A stretch of DNA of 64,000 nucleotides from SSSZ01 sp036732025 (GTDB lineage Bacteria > Pseudomonadota > Gammaproteobacteria > Burkholderiales > Rhodocyclaceae), in assembly GCA_036732025.1 (NCBI GenBank), contig DAINDE010000013.1:17680-81679 (forward strand). Reading direction: 5' to 3'. The notes beneath the pieces are model-generated. The model saw nothing but the letters and a program-made list of their open reading frames with translations. It had not been told where the DNA came from and made no database searches. How positions within the stretch are numbered: the first letter of the stretch is position 1; every line of letters begins with the position of its first letter. Shown piece by piece: positions 37,393 to 45,692 of the stretch. A program made the position numbers and the translations under genes.

Positions 37393-38171
37393 TGCTGGCC
37401 TCCTTCTTCGTTCTTGCGGCGTTCGTCGCCCTGCCGGCGCTCGTCGCCCGCGGGGGTGCCGGTGGCGTCGTGGCGGCGGTCCTCGCCGCTGCGCCGTTCG
37501 CCGAGGATGGGGTGCTTGAGGTCGCGCATGTGCAGGTTGTCGTCCATGGAATAGACGTCCACATCCACCGGCGGCGTTTCCTCTTCCAGGCCGTCCACAT
37601 GGCCGTGATCGTGATGGGGCAGTTCGCCGGTACGGACGAAGGCCAGGCAGACCTGCAGGAAGCGCAGGCACATCAGGGACGACCCCAGCGGGATGGCGCT
37701 ATAGACGACCCAGGTGGGCCATTCCAGGTCAGGGGTGATGGGCCCCTCGAAGAGATCTTCCCCCTGGATGCCGAAGAAATTGAAGATGGCGTAATGGGCG
37801 CCGTTTTCCCACACGAAGTGGGCGCCCAGGGTGGCGACGGTACCGGTGAACAGGGCACCGGCGAGCAGGCCGAAAATAATGAACTTGGTCCGGACGTTGT
37901 CGTCCAGCCGGTTGATGAGGACATCGACGCCGACGTGGATGCCGGTGCGCACGCCGTAGGCTGCGCCGAACTTGGCCATCCAGACGAACATGATGATGCA
38001 CAGTTCCTGGGCCCAGCTGAAATTCAGGGTGAGCAGCCAGTCCTGCAGGCCGGGGATGTCGGCACTGGCCAGATAGCGGTGTGCCACCGCCACGAAGATG
38101 ATGAGGGTCGCCGCTCCCATGAGGAAGGTGACCAGCAGTTCTTCGAGATGATTGAACGCCTTGTTGATCAT
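37389..38171 (-). CDS. dctQ: TRAP transporter small permease DctQ
   Basis: Predicted 260-aa subunit with four membrane helices (about residues 12-35, 50-72, 93-116 and 148-172; WAQELCIIMFVWMAKFGAAYGVRTGIHVGVDVL is typical). It exceeds the usual DctQ length because of a hydrophilic C-terminal extension of about 65 residues with repeated ERR/DRR clusters (GERRSGEDRR, GDERRQGDERR). The start at 38171 is preferred (GAGGG ribosome site) over an ATG 21 bases upstream. It lies between dctP and dctM. Confidence 0.9.
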   Translation of the reverse strand: MINKAFNHLEELLVTFLMGAATLIIFVAVAHRYLASADIPGLQDWLLTLNFSWAQELCIIMFVWMAKFGAAYGVRTGIHVGVDVLINRLDDNVRTKFIIFGLLAGALFTGTVATLGAHFVWENGAHYAIFNFFGIQGEDLFEGPITPDLEWPTWVVYSAIPLGSSLMCLRFLQVCLAFVRTGELPHHDHGHVDGLEEETPPVDVDVYSMDDNLHMRDLKHPILGERRSGEDRRHDATGTPAGDERRQGDERRKNEEGGQQ

Positions 38172-38248
38172 AGGACCCTCGCAACTCCACATGTTGGTGC
38201 GGAACCCGCCGGTCGCGCCGGCGGGTCCGTTTTATTGACTGGTGCCGA

Positions 38249-39253
38249 TCACAGGGTGTTGGTATCGAAACCGGTCTCCTTGTACACGCCCTGGATGATG
38301 TCCTTGCCGATGCGGGATTCCATCTTCTGATGGACCGGCACCAGGGCCTTCTTGAAGGCCAGGCGCTCTTCCTTGGTGGGCACGTAGACCGCCGTCTTGC
38401 CGCTCTTCTTCACCGCCTCCAGATCATGGTCGTTCTGTTCCTTGGCGATCTTGTTGGCGTAGGCGGTGGCTTCCTTCATGGCCGTTTCCAGCTGGCCGCG
38501 GACGTCGGCGGGCAGGCCGTCCCAGAACTTCTTGTTGACGATGACCGCATAGCCCAGGTAGCCGTGGTCGGTGAGGGTCAGGTGCTTCTGCACCTCGTGC
38601 ATCTTCTGGGTATAGAGGTTGGAGATGGGATTCTCGGTGCCATCCACGACGCCCGTCTGGAGGGCCTGGTAAACCTCGGAGAAGGCCATCACCTGCGGCA
38701 GGGCGCCGAGGGTGCGCATCTGCTCCTCGAGCACCTTGGAGGACTGGATGCGCATCTTCTTGCCCTTCAGGTCGGCCGGGGTCTTGATCGGGGTGTTGGC
38801 GGAAAAGGACTTGAAGCCGTTGTCCCAGAAGGCCAGGCCGCGGATGCCCTTGGGCTCCAGCTTGGTCAGCAGTTGCTGGCCGACGGGACCCTGGGTGACC
38901 TTGTGCAGCTCGTTGTAGTCGTCAAAGATGTAGGGCAGGTCGAAGACCTCGAATTCCTTGACGCCCAGGGGGCCGAACTTGGCCAGGGAGGGGGCCAGCA
39001 TCTGCACGGCGCCGAGCTGCAGGGCCTCCATCTCCTCCTTGTCCTTATAGAGGGTGGAGTTGGCGTAGACCTCGACCTTGACCTTGCCCTTGGTCAGCTC
39101 TTCCGCCTTCTTGGCGAAGAAATTGGCGGCCAGGCCCTTAGGGGTGTCCTGGGCCACCACGTGGCTGAACTTGATCACGATGGGCTGCTGGGCGAGGGCA
39201 GCGAAGGACAGGGCACCGAAAACCAGCCCCATCAACAGTTTGGATACCTTCAT
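38249..39253 (-). CDS. dctP: TRAP transporter substrate-binding protein DctP
   Basis: Predicted 334-aa periplasmic binding protein for C4-dicarboxylates. Signal peptide about residues 1-21 (MKVSKLLMGLVFGALSFAALA), then FSHVVAQDTPKGLAANFFAKKAEELTKGKVKVEVYANSTLYKDKEEMEALQLGAVQM and the arginine-bearing KMRIQSS and GVVDGTENPISN blocks of the DctP family. The ATG at 39253 sits 8 bases after GGAGG and is preferred to the ATG at 39259. A palindromic operator-like site lies about 86-99 bases upstream. Confidence 0.95.
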   Translation of the reverse strand: MKVSKLLMGLVFGALSFAALAQQPIVIKFSHVVAQDTPKGLAANFFAKKAEELTKGKVKVEVYANSTLYKDKEEMEALQLGAVQMLAPSLAKFGPLGVKEFEVFDLPYIFDDYNELHKVTQGPVGQQLLTKLEPKGIRGLAFWDNGFKSFSANTPIKTPADLKGKKMRIQSSKVLEEQMRTLGALPQVMAFSEVYQALQTGVVDGTENPISNLYTQKMHEVQKHLTLTDHGYLGYAVIVNKKFWDGLPADVRGQLETAMKEATAYANKIAKEQNDHDLEAVKKSGKTAVYVPTKEERLAFKKALVPVHQKMESRIGKDIIQGVYKETGFDTNTL

Positions 39254-39338
39254 CTTCATCTCCTCCGGAAATAGACAATCTGGGGCCGTTACACGACGGC
39301 CTGGTTGAAGTATTACGAATTAGTTAACCGGCCTCTAT

Positions 39339-39352
39339 TGTGGAAATCCACA
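39339..39352. promoter_or_regulatory. Palindromic operator upstream of dctPQM
   Basis: TGTGGAAATCCACA: 6-bp arms TGTGGA/TCCACA around AA. A near-identical motif occurs upstream of dctA, so this is a candidate binding site for the DctR-like regulator encoded at 42876-43478. It lies near the expected -35 region: TAATAC (minus strand, about 39311-39316) could be the -10, and no good -35 box is present, as expected for an activated promoter. Confidence 0.6.
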
Positions 39353-39398
39353 TGAAAACCGCCGGCCAGGCCGGCGGCATCCGGGAAACCGCGCCCGT

Positions 39399-40748
39399 TC
39401 AGTGGTGGGAAACCAGGGGCCGGGGGGCATGGGGGATGGGGGGCGCCGCGGCGTCGTCGAGAACCAGTTCGGGGCGCTCGGCCTCATCGGCGGTCTCCCC
39501 GTCGAGGACGGCCTGCAGCTTGTCGCTGTCGAGGGCCTTGCACCACTTGGCCACCACCAGGGTGGCGACGCTGTTGCCGACGAAGTTGGTCAGGGCCCGG
39601 GCTTCCGACATGAAGCGGTCGATACCGAGGATGAGCGCCAGGCCCGCCACCGGCACCGTGCCCACCGCCGACAGGGTGGCGGCGAGGACGATGAAGCCGC
39701 TGCCGGTGACGCCGGCGGCGCCCTTGGAGGTAAGCAGCAGGATGACCAGCAGGGTGATCTGGTGCTCCAGGTCGAGGGGCGTGTTGGTGGCCTGGGCGAT
39801 GAACACGGCGGCCATGGTCAGGTAGATGGAAGTGCCGTCCAGGTTGAAGGAATAGCCGGTGGGTACCACCAGCCCGACCACCGATTTCTCGGCGCCGGCA
39901 TTTTCCATCTTGGCCATCAGCCGCGGCAGGGCCGACTCGGAAGACGACGTGCCGAGCACCAGGAACAACTCTTCCTTGATGTACTTGATCAGCTTCCAGA
40001 TGCTGAATCCGTGGGCGGCGGCAATGCTGCCCAGCACCCCGAAGACGAAGATGAGGCAGGTCAGGTAGAAGGCCCCCATCAGGCTGGCCAGTTGGGCGAG
40101 GCTGCCGACGCCGTGCTTGCCGATGGTGTAGGCCATGGCCCCGAAGGCGCCGATGGGCGCCACCTTCATGATGACGCCGACGATGCCGAAGAGGACGTGG
40201 GACAGCTTCTCGATCAGATCGAAGACCGGCTTGCCCCGTTCGCCGAAGGCATGCATGGCGTAGCCGAAGAGGATGGAGAAGAACAGCACCTGCAGCATGT
40301 CGCCCTTGGCGAAGGCATCCACCACGCTGGTGGGGATGATGTTCATCAGGAAATCCACCGTCGACTGCATCTGCCCCGGCTGGGCGTACTTGGCGATGCC
40401 CCTGGTGTCGAGGGTGGCGGCATCGACGTTCATGCCGGCGCCCGGTTGCCAGACATTGACGACGCAGAGCCCGATGATGAGGGCGATGGTGCTGACCACC
40501 TCGAAGTAGAGCACGGCGTAGCCACCGGTCTTGCCCACCTTCTTCATATCCTCCATGCCGGCGATGCCGACGACGATGGTGCAGAAGATGATGGGGGCGA
40601 TGATCATCTTGATCAGCTTGATGAAGCCGTCCCCCAACGGCTTCATCGCCGCTCCGGTCTCGGGGTAGAAGTGCCCCAGGGCCACGCCGATGGCGATGGC
40701 CACCAGCACCTGGAAATAGAGACTCTTGAAGACTTTCCTGCCTGCCAT
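39399..40748 (-). CDS. dctA: C4-dicarboxylate:cation symporter DctA
   Basis: Predicted 449-aa inner-membrane carrier of the DAACS family for succinate, fumarate and malate. About eight helices plus re-entrant hairpins: serine-rich LGTSSSESALPRLMAK (HP1), GLVVPTGYSFNLDGTSIYLTMAAVF and GIDRFMSEARALTNFVGNSVATLVVAKW are diagnostic. The start at 40748 (MAGRKVFKSLYFQVLVAIAIGV) is the family start. A double copy of the Dct operator motif lies 75-111 bases upstream. It is followed by dctPQM, which has its own upstream site. Confidence 0.96.
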   Translation of the reverse strand: MAGRKVFKSLYFQVLVAIAIGVALGHFYPETGAAMKPLGDGFIKLIKMIIAPIIFCTIVVGIAGMEDMKKVGKTGGYAVLYFEVVSTIALIIGLCVVNVWQPGAGMNVDAATLDTRGIAKYAQPGQMQSTVDFLMNIIPTSVVDAFAKGDMLQVLFFSILFGYAMHAFGERGKPVFDLIEKLSHVLFGIVGVIMKVAPIGAFGAMAYTIGKHGVGSLAQLASLMGAFYLTCLIFVFGVLGSIAAAHGFSIWKLIKYIKEELFLVLGTSSSESALPRLMAKMENAGAEKSVVGLVVPTGYSFNLDGTSIYLTMAAVFIAQATNTPLDLEHQITLLVILLLTSKGAAGVTGSGFIVLAATLSAVGTVPVAGLALILGIDRFMSEARALTNFVGNSVATLVVAKWCKALDSDKLQAVLDGETADEAERPELVLDDAAAPPIPHAPRPLVSHH

Positions 40749-40822
40749 GTCTGCCTCGCTCGCAATGGACTGCCCGGACAATCGGGCGTGGGCGGCAGTA
40801 TGGCCAGCAGGTCCCGGGGCCA

Positions 40823-40859
40823 CCATTGTGGATATCCGACTCGTGGAAACCCACAATGG
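40823..40859. promoter_or_regulatory. Double operator between dctA and dctS
   Basis: Perfect 9-bp arms CCATTGTGG (40823-40831) and CCACAATGG (40851-40859). Inside are two copies of the motif seen before dctP: TGTGGATATCCGAC (40828-40841) and CGTGGAAACCCACA (40842-40855), the latter matching 12 of 14 positions. Lying between divergent dctA and the kinase gene, it could control both. Confidence 0.62.
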
Positions 40860-40893
40860 CGGGCGGGGTAAAACCGTGGTGTAACATCGCTCC

Positions 40894-42879
40894 ATGTCTT
40901 CCCCCCCCAAACTCCCGTCGGTGAATAGCAAGCGGGTGGGCTGGCTTCTGGCCCTGCCCAAGTTCGGCATCGTGCTGCTCCTGGTGGCCGTGCTGAGCCT
41001 TCTCTGGCTCCTGCACCGGAACGAGGTGGAAGAGGAGCGCTCCGCCCTCATCAAGGACGTCCTGTGGCTGGAACAGAACCTGCGCTTCCACCTGAACGGC
41101 GTCGAGGAACAACTGCAGCAGCTGGCCGTGGACCTGGGCGAGCAGGCCGACGGCCGCAAGCTGTTCCGCCTGCGCGCCGGCAACCTGCTGCGCAACAACC
41201 CCGACGTCAAGCAGATCCTCTGGCTGGACGAGCGCTGGACCCCCGTCGCAGCGCTGCCCGGCGCCACGCTGCCCGACCAGGAGCTGGAAGCCTTCGGCCC
41301 GTCGGTGCTGCAGAAGGCCTACGAAATCGCCGCCCGCCTGGGCAAACGGACCTACAGCGAAACCTTCCTGGTCGCCGGCAACCAGGCCTATTTCGCCGTG
41401 GTCGTCCCGGTTTATGCCGAAAGCCGCTTTTCCGGGGTCCTCGTCGGCGTCTATCCCGTCGGCGCCCTCCTCGACCAGCAGGTTCCCTGGTGGTTCACCG
41501 AGAAATACCAGGTGGTGGTGGTCGACGACAACGAAGTCCAGTACGGCGCCAAATCGAAGATCCAGGGCACTCCCAACCAGAGCTACGAAATTCCCTTCGA
41601 TCCCCCAGGTTATGGCCTCAAGCTTCGGGTCACCAGCTACCAGAGCTCGGCCAACCCCCTGCAGCGCATACTCGCCGCCGCCATCGTCGTCCTGGCGGCG
41701 GGCGTCTTCTGGTCCCTGTGGGCGGTGCGCGACCTCATGCAGAAGCGCTCCCGGGCCGAAGAAGCCCTGCGCTCGGAGCACGCCTTCCGCAAGGCCATGG
41801 AGGACTCCCTCACCGTCGGCATGCGGGCCCGGGACCTTTCCGGCCGCATCATCTACGTCAACCCCGCCTTCTGCCGCATGACGGGATTCTCCGAGGACGA
41901 CCTGGTCGGCGCCACCCCGCCCATGCCCTACTGGCCGCCGGAGCTGATCGAGGAAACCTACGCCGTCCACCGCGCCGTCATGGCCGGGGAAGCGCCCCCG
42001 GACGGCTTCGAGATCACCCTCATGCGCAAGAACGGCGAGCGCTTCCACGCCCTCATCTACGAAGCCCCCCTCATCGACGGCAACGGCCAGCACACCGGCT
42101 GGATGGGATCGGTCCTCGACGTCACCGAAAGAAAGCGTGCTGAAGAAATGGCCCGCCAGCAGCAGGAACAGCTCCAGTTCACCGCCCGCCTGGTAACCAT
42201 GGGTGAGATGGCCTCCACCCTGGCCCACGAACTCAACCAGCCCCTGGCCGCCATCGCCAGCTACAACACCGGCTGCCTCAACCTCCTGGAGCACGGCGGC
42301 CTCGATCCCGCCGATCTGCGCCAGGCCCTGGAGAAGGTCGGCGTCCAGGCCCAGCGGGCGGGACGCATCATCCGCCGGGTCCATGACTTCGTCAGGAAGA
42401 GCGAACCCAAGCGCGCCCCCTGCCAGGTGGCAGAAGTCATCGACGACTGCCTCGGCTTCATCGAGGCCGACGCCAGGAAGCGCCAGGTCCACCTCGAACG
42501 GCATGTCGGCGACCTTCCCCCCGTGCTGGCCGACCGCCTGATGCTGGAACAGGTGCTCCTCAACCTGATCCGCAACGGCATGGACGCCATGGCCGAGACC
42601 GCGCCCGAACACCGGCTGCTCTCCGTTTCCGCCGTCGCCGACGGGAGCGAAATCGTCGTCCGCGTCGCCGACCAGGGCTGCGGCATTCCCCCGGAAGTCG
42701 CCAGCAAGCTGTTCACCGCCTTCTTCACCACCAAGGCCGAAGGCATGGGGGTCGGCCTGTCCATCTGCCGCTCCATCGTCGAATTCCACCGGGGCCGCCT
42801 GTGGGCCGACGCCAACCCGGATTCCGCCACCGGCAGCGGCACCCTGTTCACCTTCACCCTGCCCCTGGAGGCTCCATGA
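40894..42879 (+). CDS. dctS: C4-dicarboxylate sensor histidine kinase (DctS-like)
   Basis: Predicted 661-aa membrane kinase. TM1 about residues 20-42, a periplasmic sensor of about 220 residues, TM2 about 260-280, then a PAS domain (about 297-415) and kinase core. The H-box is TMGEMASTLAHELNQPL; N-box NLIRNGMDAM; G boxes VADQGCGIPPE and GMGVGLSICRSIVEFHRG. It should autophosphorylate on that His and pass phosphate to the regulator encoded next, whose start overlaps its stop as ATGA. Divergent dctA and the dctPQM genes make C4-dicarboxylates the obvious signal. Confidence 0.9.
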   Translation: MSSPPKLPSVNSKRVGWLLALPKFGIVLLLVAVLSLLWLLHRNEVEEERSALIKDVLWLEQNLRFHLNGVEEQLQQLAVDLGEQADGRKLFRLRAGNLLRNNPDVKQILWLDERWTPVAALPGATLPDQELEAFGPSVLQKAYEIAARLGKRTYSETFLVAGNQAYFAVVVPVYAESRFSGVLVGVYPVGALLDQQVPWWFTEKYQVVVVDDNEVQYGAKSKIQGTPNQSYEIPFDPPGYGLKLRVTSYQSSANPLQRILAAAIVVLAAGVFWSLWAVRDLMQKRSRAEEALRSEHAFRKAMEDSLTVGMRARDLSGRIIYVNPAFCRMTGFSEDDLVGATPPMPYWPPELIEETYAVHRAVMAGEAPPDGFEITLMRKNGERFHALIYEAPLIDGNGQHTGWMGSVLDVTERKRAEEMARQQQEQLQFTARLVTMGEMASTLAHELNQPLAAIASYNTGCLNLLEHGGLDPADLRQALEKVGVQAQRAGRIIRRVHDFVRKSEPKRAPCQVAEVIDDCLGFIEADARKRQVHLERHVGDLPPVLADRLMLEQVLLNLIRNGMDAMAETAPEHRLLSVSAVADGSEIVVRVADQGCGIPPEVASKLFTAFFTTKAEGMGVGLSICRSIVEFHRGRLWADANPDSATGSGTLFTFTLPLEAP

Positions 42880-43478
42880 CCACGCCCCTCGCCCATCTGG
42901 TCGACGACGACGAGGCCATCCGCGACGCCATCGCCTGGCTGCTCAAGTCCCGCGGCATCCCCAACACCGCCTACGCCGACGCCGAGTCCTTCCTCGCCGC
43001 CTGGACGCCGCAACTGGCCGGCTGCCTCGTCCTCGACATGCGCATGCCCGGCATGAGCGGCCTGGACCTCTTCGACGCCCTGCAGGGCAAGGGATCGAGA
43101 CTGCCGGTCATCTTCCTCACCGGCCACGGCGACGTACCCCTGGCGGTGGGCGCCCTCAAGAAAGGCGCCTTCGACTTCTTCGAAAAACCCTTCAACGACA
43201 ACGAACTGGCCAACCGCGTCCAGGAAGCCATGGAGCACGACGCCCACCAGCGGGAAGCCAGCGCCAGCGCCGATTCGGTCAACCACCGCCTGGCCTCCCT
43301 CACCACCCGTGAGCGCCAGATCATGGAACTGGTGCTCGCCGGCAAGTTCAACAAGGTCATCGCCGACGAACTCAACATCAGCATGCGCACCGTCGAAGTC
43401 CATCGCGCCAATCTTTTCGACAAGATGGGCGTGAAAACGGCCGTCGAACTTGCCAACCTGCTCAAGCCCGGACGCTGA
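42876..43478 (+). CDS. dctR: C4-dicarboxylate response regulator (DctR-like, FixJ/LuxR type)
   Basis: Predicted 200-aa regulator. The receiver domain (about residues 1-120) has the acidic pair in HLVDDDEA, phospho-acceptor Asp in LVLDMRMPGMSG and Lys in FFEKPF. A LuxR-type HTH (about 135-198; LTTRERQIMELVLAGKFNKVIADELNISMRTVEVHRANLFDKMGV) follows. It lacks the AAA+ domain of sigma-54-dependent DctD regulators, so regulation is of the DctS/DctR kind described in Rhodobacter. Its probable targets are the TGTGGAAATCCACA-type sites upstream of dctA and dctP. Confidence 0.92.
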   Translation: MTTPLAHLVDDDEAIRDAIAWLLKSRGIPNTAYADAESFLAAWTPQLAGCLVLDMRMPGMSGLDLFDALQGKGSRLPVIFLTGHGDVPLAVGALKKGAFDFFEKPFNDNELANRVQEAMEHDAHQREASASADSVNHRLASLTTRERQIMELVLAGKFNKVIADELNISMRTVEVHRANLFDKMGVKTAVELANLLKPGR

Positions 43479-43604
43479 CCCCCTCGGGGCGCTGGCCCTT
43501 CCCTCCCTGCCGCTTTTTCGCTAGCATTCTCCGACACACACCTGCCGCCACTGCGGCGCGCACCACTTTCATCCGCATATTTCCCCCCATTTCACGAGGC
43601 ATCC

Positions 43605-43931
43605 ATGAGCGAGCACATCCATTACGTCACCGACGACACCTTCGAATCCGAGGTGCTGCAATCGCAGCAGCCGGTTCTGGTCGACTACTGGGCCGAATGG
43701 TGCGGCCCCTGCAAGATGATCGCCCCCATCCTCGACGAAGTGGCCGCCGAATACGCCGGCAAGCTCAAGGTCGCCAAGCTCAACATCGACGACAACCAGG
43801 CCACCCCTGCCAAGTTCGGCATCCGCGGCATCCCGACCCTCATGCTGTTCAAGAACGGCAACGTCGAAGCCACCAAGGTCGGCGCCCTCTCCAAGTCCCA
43901 GCTCGCTGCCTTCATTGACAGCAACCTGTAA
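43605..43931 (+). CDS. trxA: Thioredoxin 1
   Basis: Predicted 108-aa cytosolic dithiol-disulfide oxidoreductase. Active site WAEWCGPCK with Cys33 and Cys36; cis-Pro loop GIRGIPTLMLFKNG. Length and sequence are standard. The order trxA-rho-rpmE is conserved in betaproteobacteria. Confidence 0.97.
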   Translation: MSEHIHYVTDDTFESEVLQSQQPVLVDYWAEWCGPCKMIAPILDEVAAEYAGKLKVAKLNIDDNQATPAKFGIRGIPTLMLFKNGNVEATKVGALSKSQLAAFIDSNL

Positions 43932-43945
43932 TCGCCGTACCCTGC

Positions 43946-43978
43946 GAGCCTGAACGCGCGTTCTGCGCCTTCAGGCTC
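43946..43978 (+). promoter_or_regulatory. Hairpin in the trxA-rho spacer
   Basis: Perfect 9-bp arms GAGCCTGAA and TTCAGGCTC enclose 15 bases, with further GCGC pairing inside. No T run follows directly, so it is not a standard terminator. It may be a weak trxA terminator or part of the rho mRNA leader; rho leaders carry autoregulatory attenuation in E. coli. Confidence 0.45.
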
Positions 43979-44055
43979 CCATCCCCCCTTCAAAACAATC
44001 TGCGCCCCCGGGCCACCCGGCCCCACCCCTTTCCGGGGCGCCACGCATACCCATA

Positions 44056-45315
44056 ATGCAACTTTCCGAACTCAAGACCTTGCACGTCAGCAAGCTGCTG
44101 GACATGGCGACCGAACTCGGCATCGAAGGCGCCAACCGCATGCGCAAGCAGGAGCTGATCTACGCCATCCTCAAGGGCATGGCCAAGAACGGCGAAACCA
44201 TCCACGGCGACGGCACCCTGGAAGTGCTGCCCGACGGCTTCGGCTTCCTCCGCTCCGCCGACACCTCCTACCTCGCCAACCCGGACGACATCTACGTCTC
44301 CCCCTCCCAGATCCGCCGCTTCAACCTGCGCACCGGCGACACCATCGAGGGCGAAATCCGCATGCCCAAGGACGGCGAGCGCTACGTCGCCCTGACCAAG
44401 CTGGACAGCATCAACGGTTTCCTGCCAGAAGCCAACAAGAACAAGATCATGTTCGAGAACCTGACGCCGTTGCACCCGACGCGTCATCTCAAGCTCGAAC
44501 GGGAAATCAAGTCCGACGAAAACATCACCAGCCGCGTCATCGACATGATCGCCCCCATCGGCGCCGGCCAGCGCGGCCTGCTGGTGGCGCCGCCGAAATC
44601 CGGCAAGACGGTGATGCTGCAGAACATCGCCCACGCCATTACCGCCAACCACCCCGACGTCGTCCTCATCGTCCTGCTCATCGACGAGCGCCCGGAAGAA
44701 GTCACCGAGATGACCCGCACCGTCAAGGGCGAGGTCGTCGCCTCCACCTTCGACGAACCCGCCACCCGCCACGTCGCCGTGGCCGAGATGGTCATCGAGA
44801 AGGCCAAGCGCCTGGTCGAGCACAAGAAGGACGTGGTCATCCTCCTCGACTCCATCACCCGGCTGGCCCGCGCCTACAACACCGTGCAGCCGGCCTCCGG
44901 CAAGGTGCTGACCGGCGGCGTCGACGCCAACGCCCTGCAGAAGCCCAAGCGCTTCTTCGGCGCCGCCCGCAACATCGAGGAAGGCGGCTCCCTGACCATT
45001 CTCGCCACGGCCCTGATCGACACCGGCTCCCGCATGGACGAGGTGATCTACGAGGAATTCAAGGGCACCGGCAACTCCGAAATCCATCTCGACCGCCGCA
45101 TGGCGGAGAAGCGCATGTACCCGGCCATCAACGTCAACCGCTCCGGCACCCGCCGCGAGGAACTGCTGTTGAAGCCCGACGTGCTGCAGAAGATGTGGGT
45201 GCTGCGCAAACTCTGCTACCCGATGGACGACCTCGAAGCCATGGAATTCCTGCTCGACAAGGTCAAGTCCACCAAGGGGAATGCGGAGTTCTTCGACGCC
45301 ATGCGCCGCGGCTGA
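44056..45315 (+). CDS. rho: Transcription termination factor Rho
   Basis: Predicted 419-aa hexameric RNA helicase. N-terminal SAP-like region and cold-shock RNA-binding domain (DGTLEVLPDGFGFLRSADTSYLANPDDIYVSPSQIRRFNLRTGD), Walker A in GLLVAPPKSGKTVMLQNIA, Walker B VVILLDSITRLARAYN and the secondary RNA site near VLTGGVDANALQKPKRFFGAARN. Length is normal. It lies between trxA and rpmE. Confidence 0.98.
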   Translation: MQLSELKTLHVSKLLDMATELGIEGANRMRKQELIYAILKGMAKNGETIHGDGTLEVLPDGFGFLRSADTSYLANPDDIYVSPSQIRRFNLRTGDTIEGEIRMPKDGERYVALTKLDSINGFLPEANKNKIMFENLTPLHPTRHLKLEREIKSDENITSRVIDMIAPIGAGQRGLLVAPPKSGKTVMLQNIAHAITANHPDVVLIVLLIDERPEEVTEMTRTVKGEVVASTFDEPATRHVAVAEMVIEKAKRLVEHKKDVVILLDSITRLARAYNTVQPASGKVLTGGVDANALQKPKRFFGAARNIEEGGSLTILATALIDTGSRMDEVIYEEFKGTGNSEIHLDRRMAEKRMYPAINVNRSGTRREELLLKPDVLQKMWVLRKLCYPMDDLEAMEFLLDKVKSTKGNAEFFDAMRRG

Positions 45316-45331
45316 GGACACCCGAAATCAC

Positions 45332-45360
45332 TTGCAACCGCGTGATTATTCGAGGATAAT
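45332..45360 (+). promoter_or_regulatory. Sigma-70 promoter of rpmE
   Basis: TTGCAA (45332-45337), 17-base spacer and GATAAT (45355-45360), 54 bases before the rpmE start. The spacer end and -10 also form an inverted repeat GATTAT...ATAATC (45343-45361), which could be an operator; zinc control is known for some L31 genes, but nothing here identifies the regulator. Confidence 0.72.
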
Positions 45361-45414
45361 CTTGCGTTTCCCAGATCGGCCACATCCGCCGGTCGCTTGA
45401 CTAAAGGACTGAAC

Positions 45415-45633
45415 ATGAAAGCCGGTATCCACCCCGAATACGCCGAAATCCAGGTGACCTGCTCCTGCGGCAACACCTTCACCACCCGTTCCACCATGAA
45501 GAAGGCCCTGCACGTGGAAGTCTGCTCCGCCTGCCACCCCTTCTACACCGGCAAGCAGAAGATCGTCGACACCGCCGGCCGGGTCGAGAAGTTCAACCAG
45601 AAGTTCGGCAGCATGCGCGGCAAGGCCGCCTGA
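45415..45633 (+). CDS. rpmE: 50S ribosomal protein L31 (zinc-binding form)
   Basis: Predicted 72-aa ribosomal protein. MKAGIHPEYAEIQVTCSCGNTF and VEVCSACHPFYTGKQ give Cys16, Cys18, Cys37 and Cys40, the full zinc-binding set of the C+ L31 type. The start at 45415 follows AAAGGA; an upstream TTG would add a non-conserved hexapeptide. It has its own promoter and a terminator. Confidence 0.97.
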   Translation: MKAGIHPEYAEIQVTCSCGNTFTTRSTMKKALHVEVCSACHPFYTGKQKIVDTAGRVEKFNQKFGSMRGKAA

Positions 45634-45653
45634 TCCGCCGACCGGGTCCTGTG

Positions 45654-45680
45654 AAAAGGCAGCCGCGTGGCTGCCTTTTT
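45654..45680 (+). terminator. Rho-independent terminator of rpmE
   Basis: AAAAGGCAGCC, loop GCGT, GGCTGCCTTTTT. It begins 20 bases after the rpmE stop and ends 12 bases before the next start. A GTG at 45651 would place coding through the stem, so the next gene's ATG at 45693 is preferred. Confidence 0.9.
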
Positions 45681-45692
45681 CGTTTCCAGCCC

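Noticed and set aside
39484..42789. A 1101-codon minus-strand open frame
   Set aside because: It is antisense to the DctS-like kinase gene and out of frame with dctA; its low-complexity His/Gly/Asp-rich product is a typical shadow.
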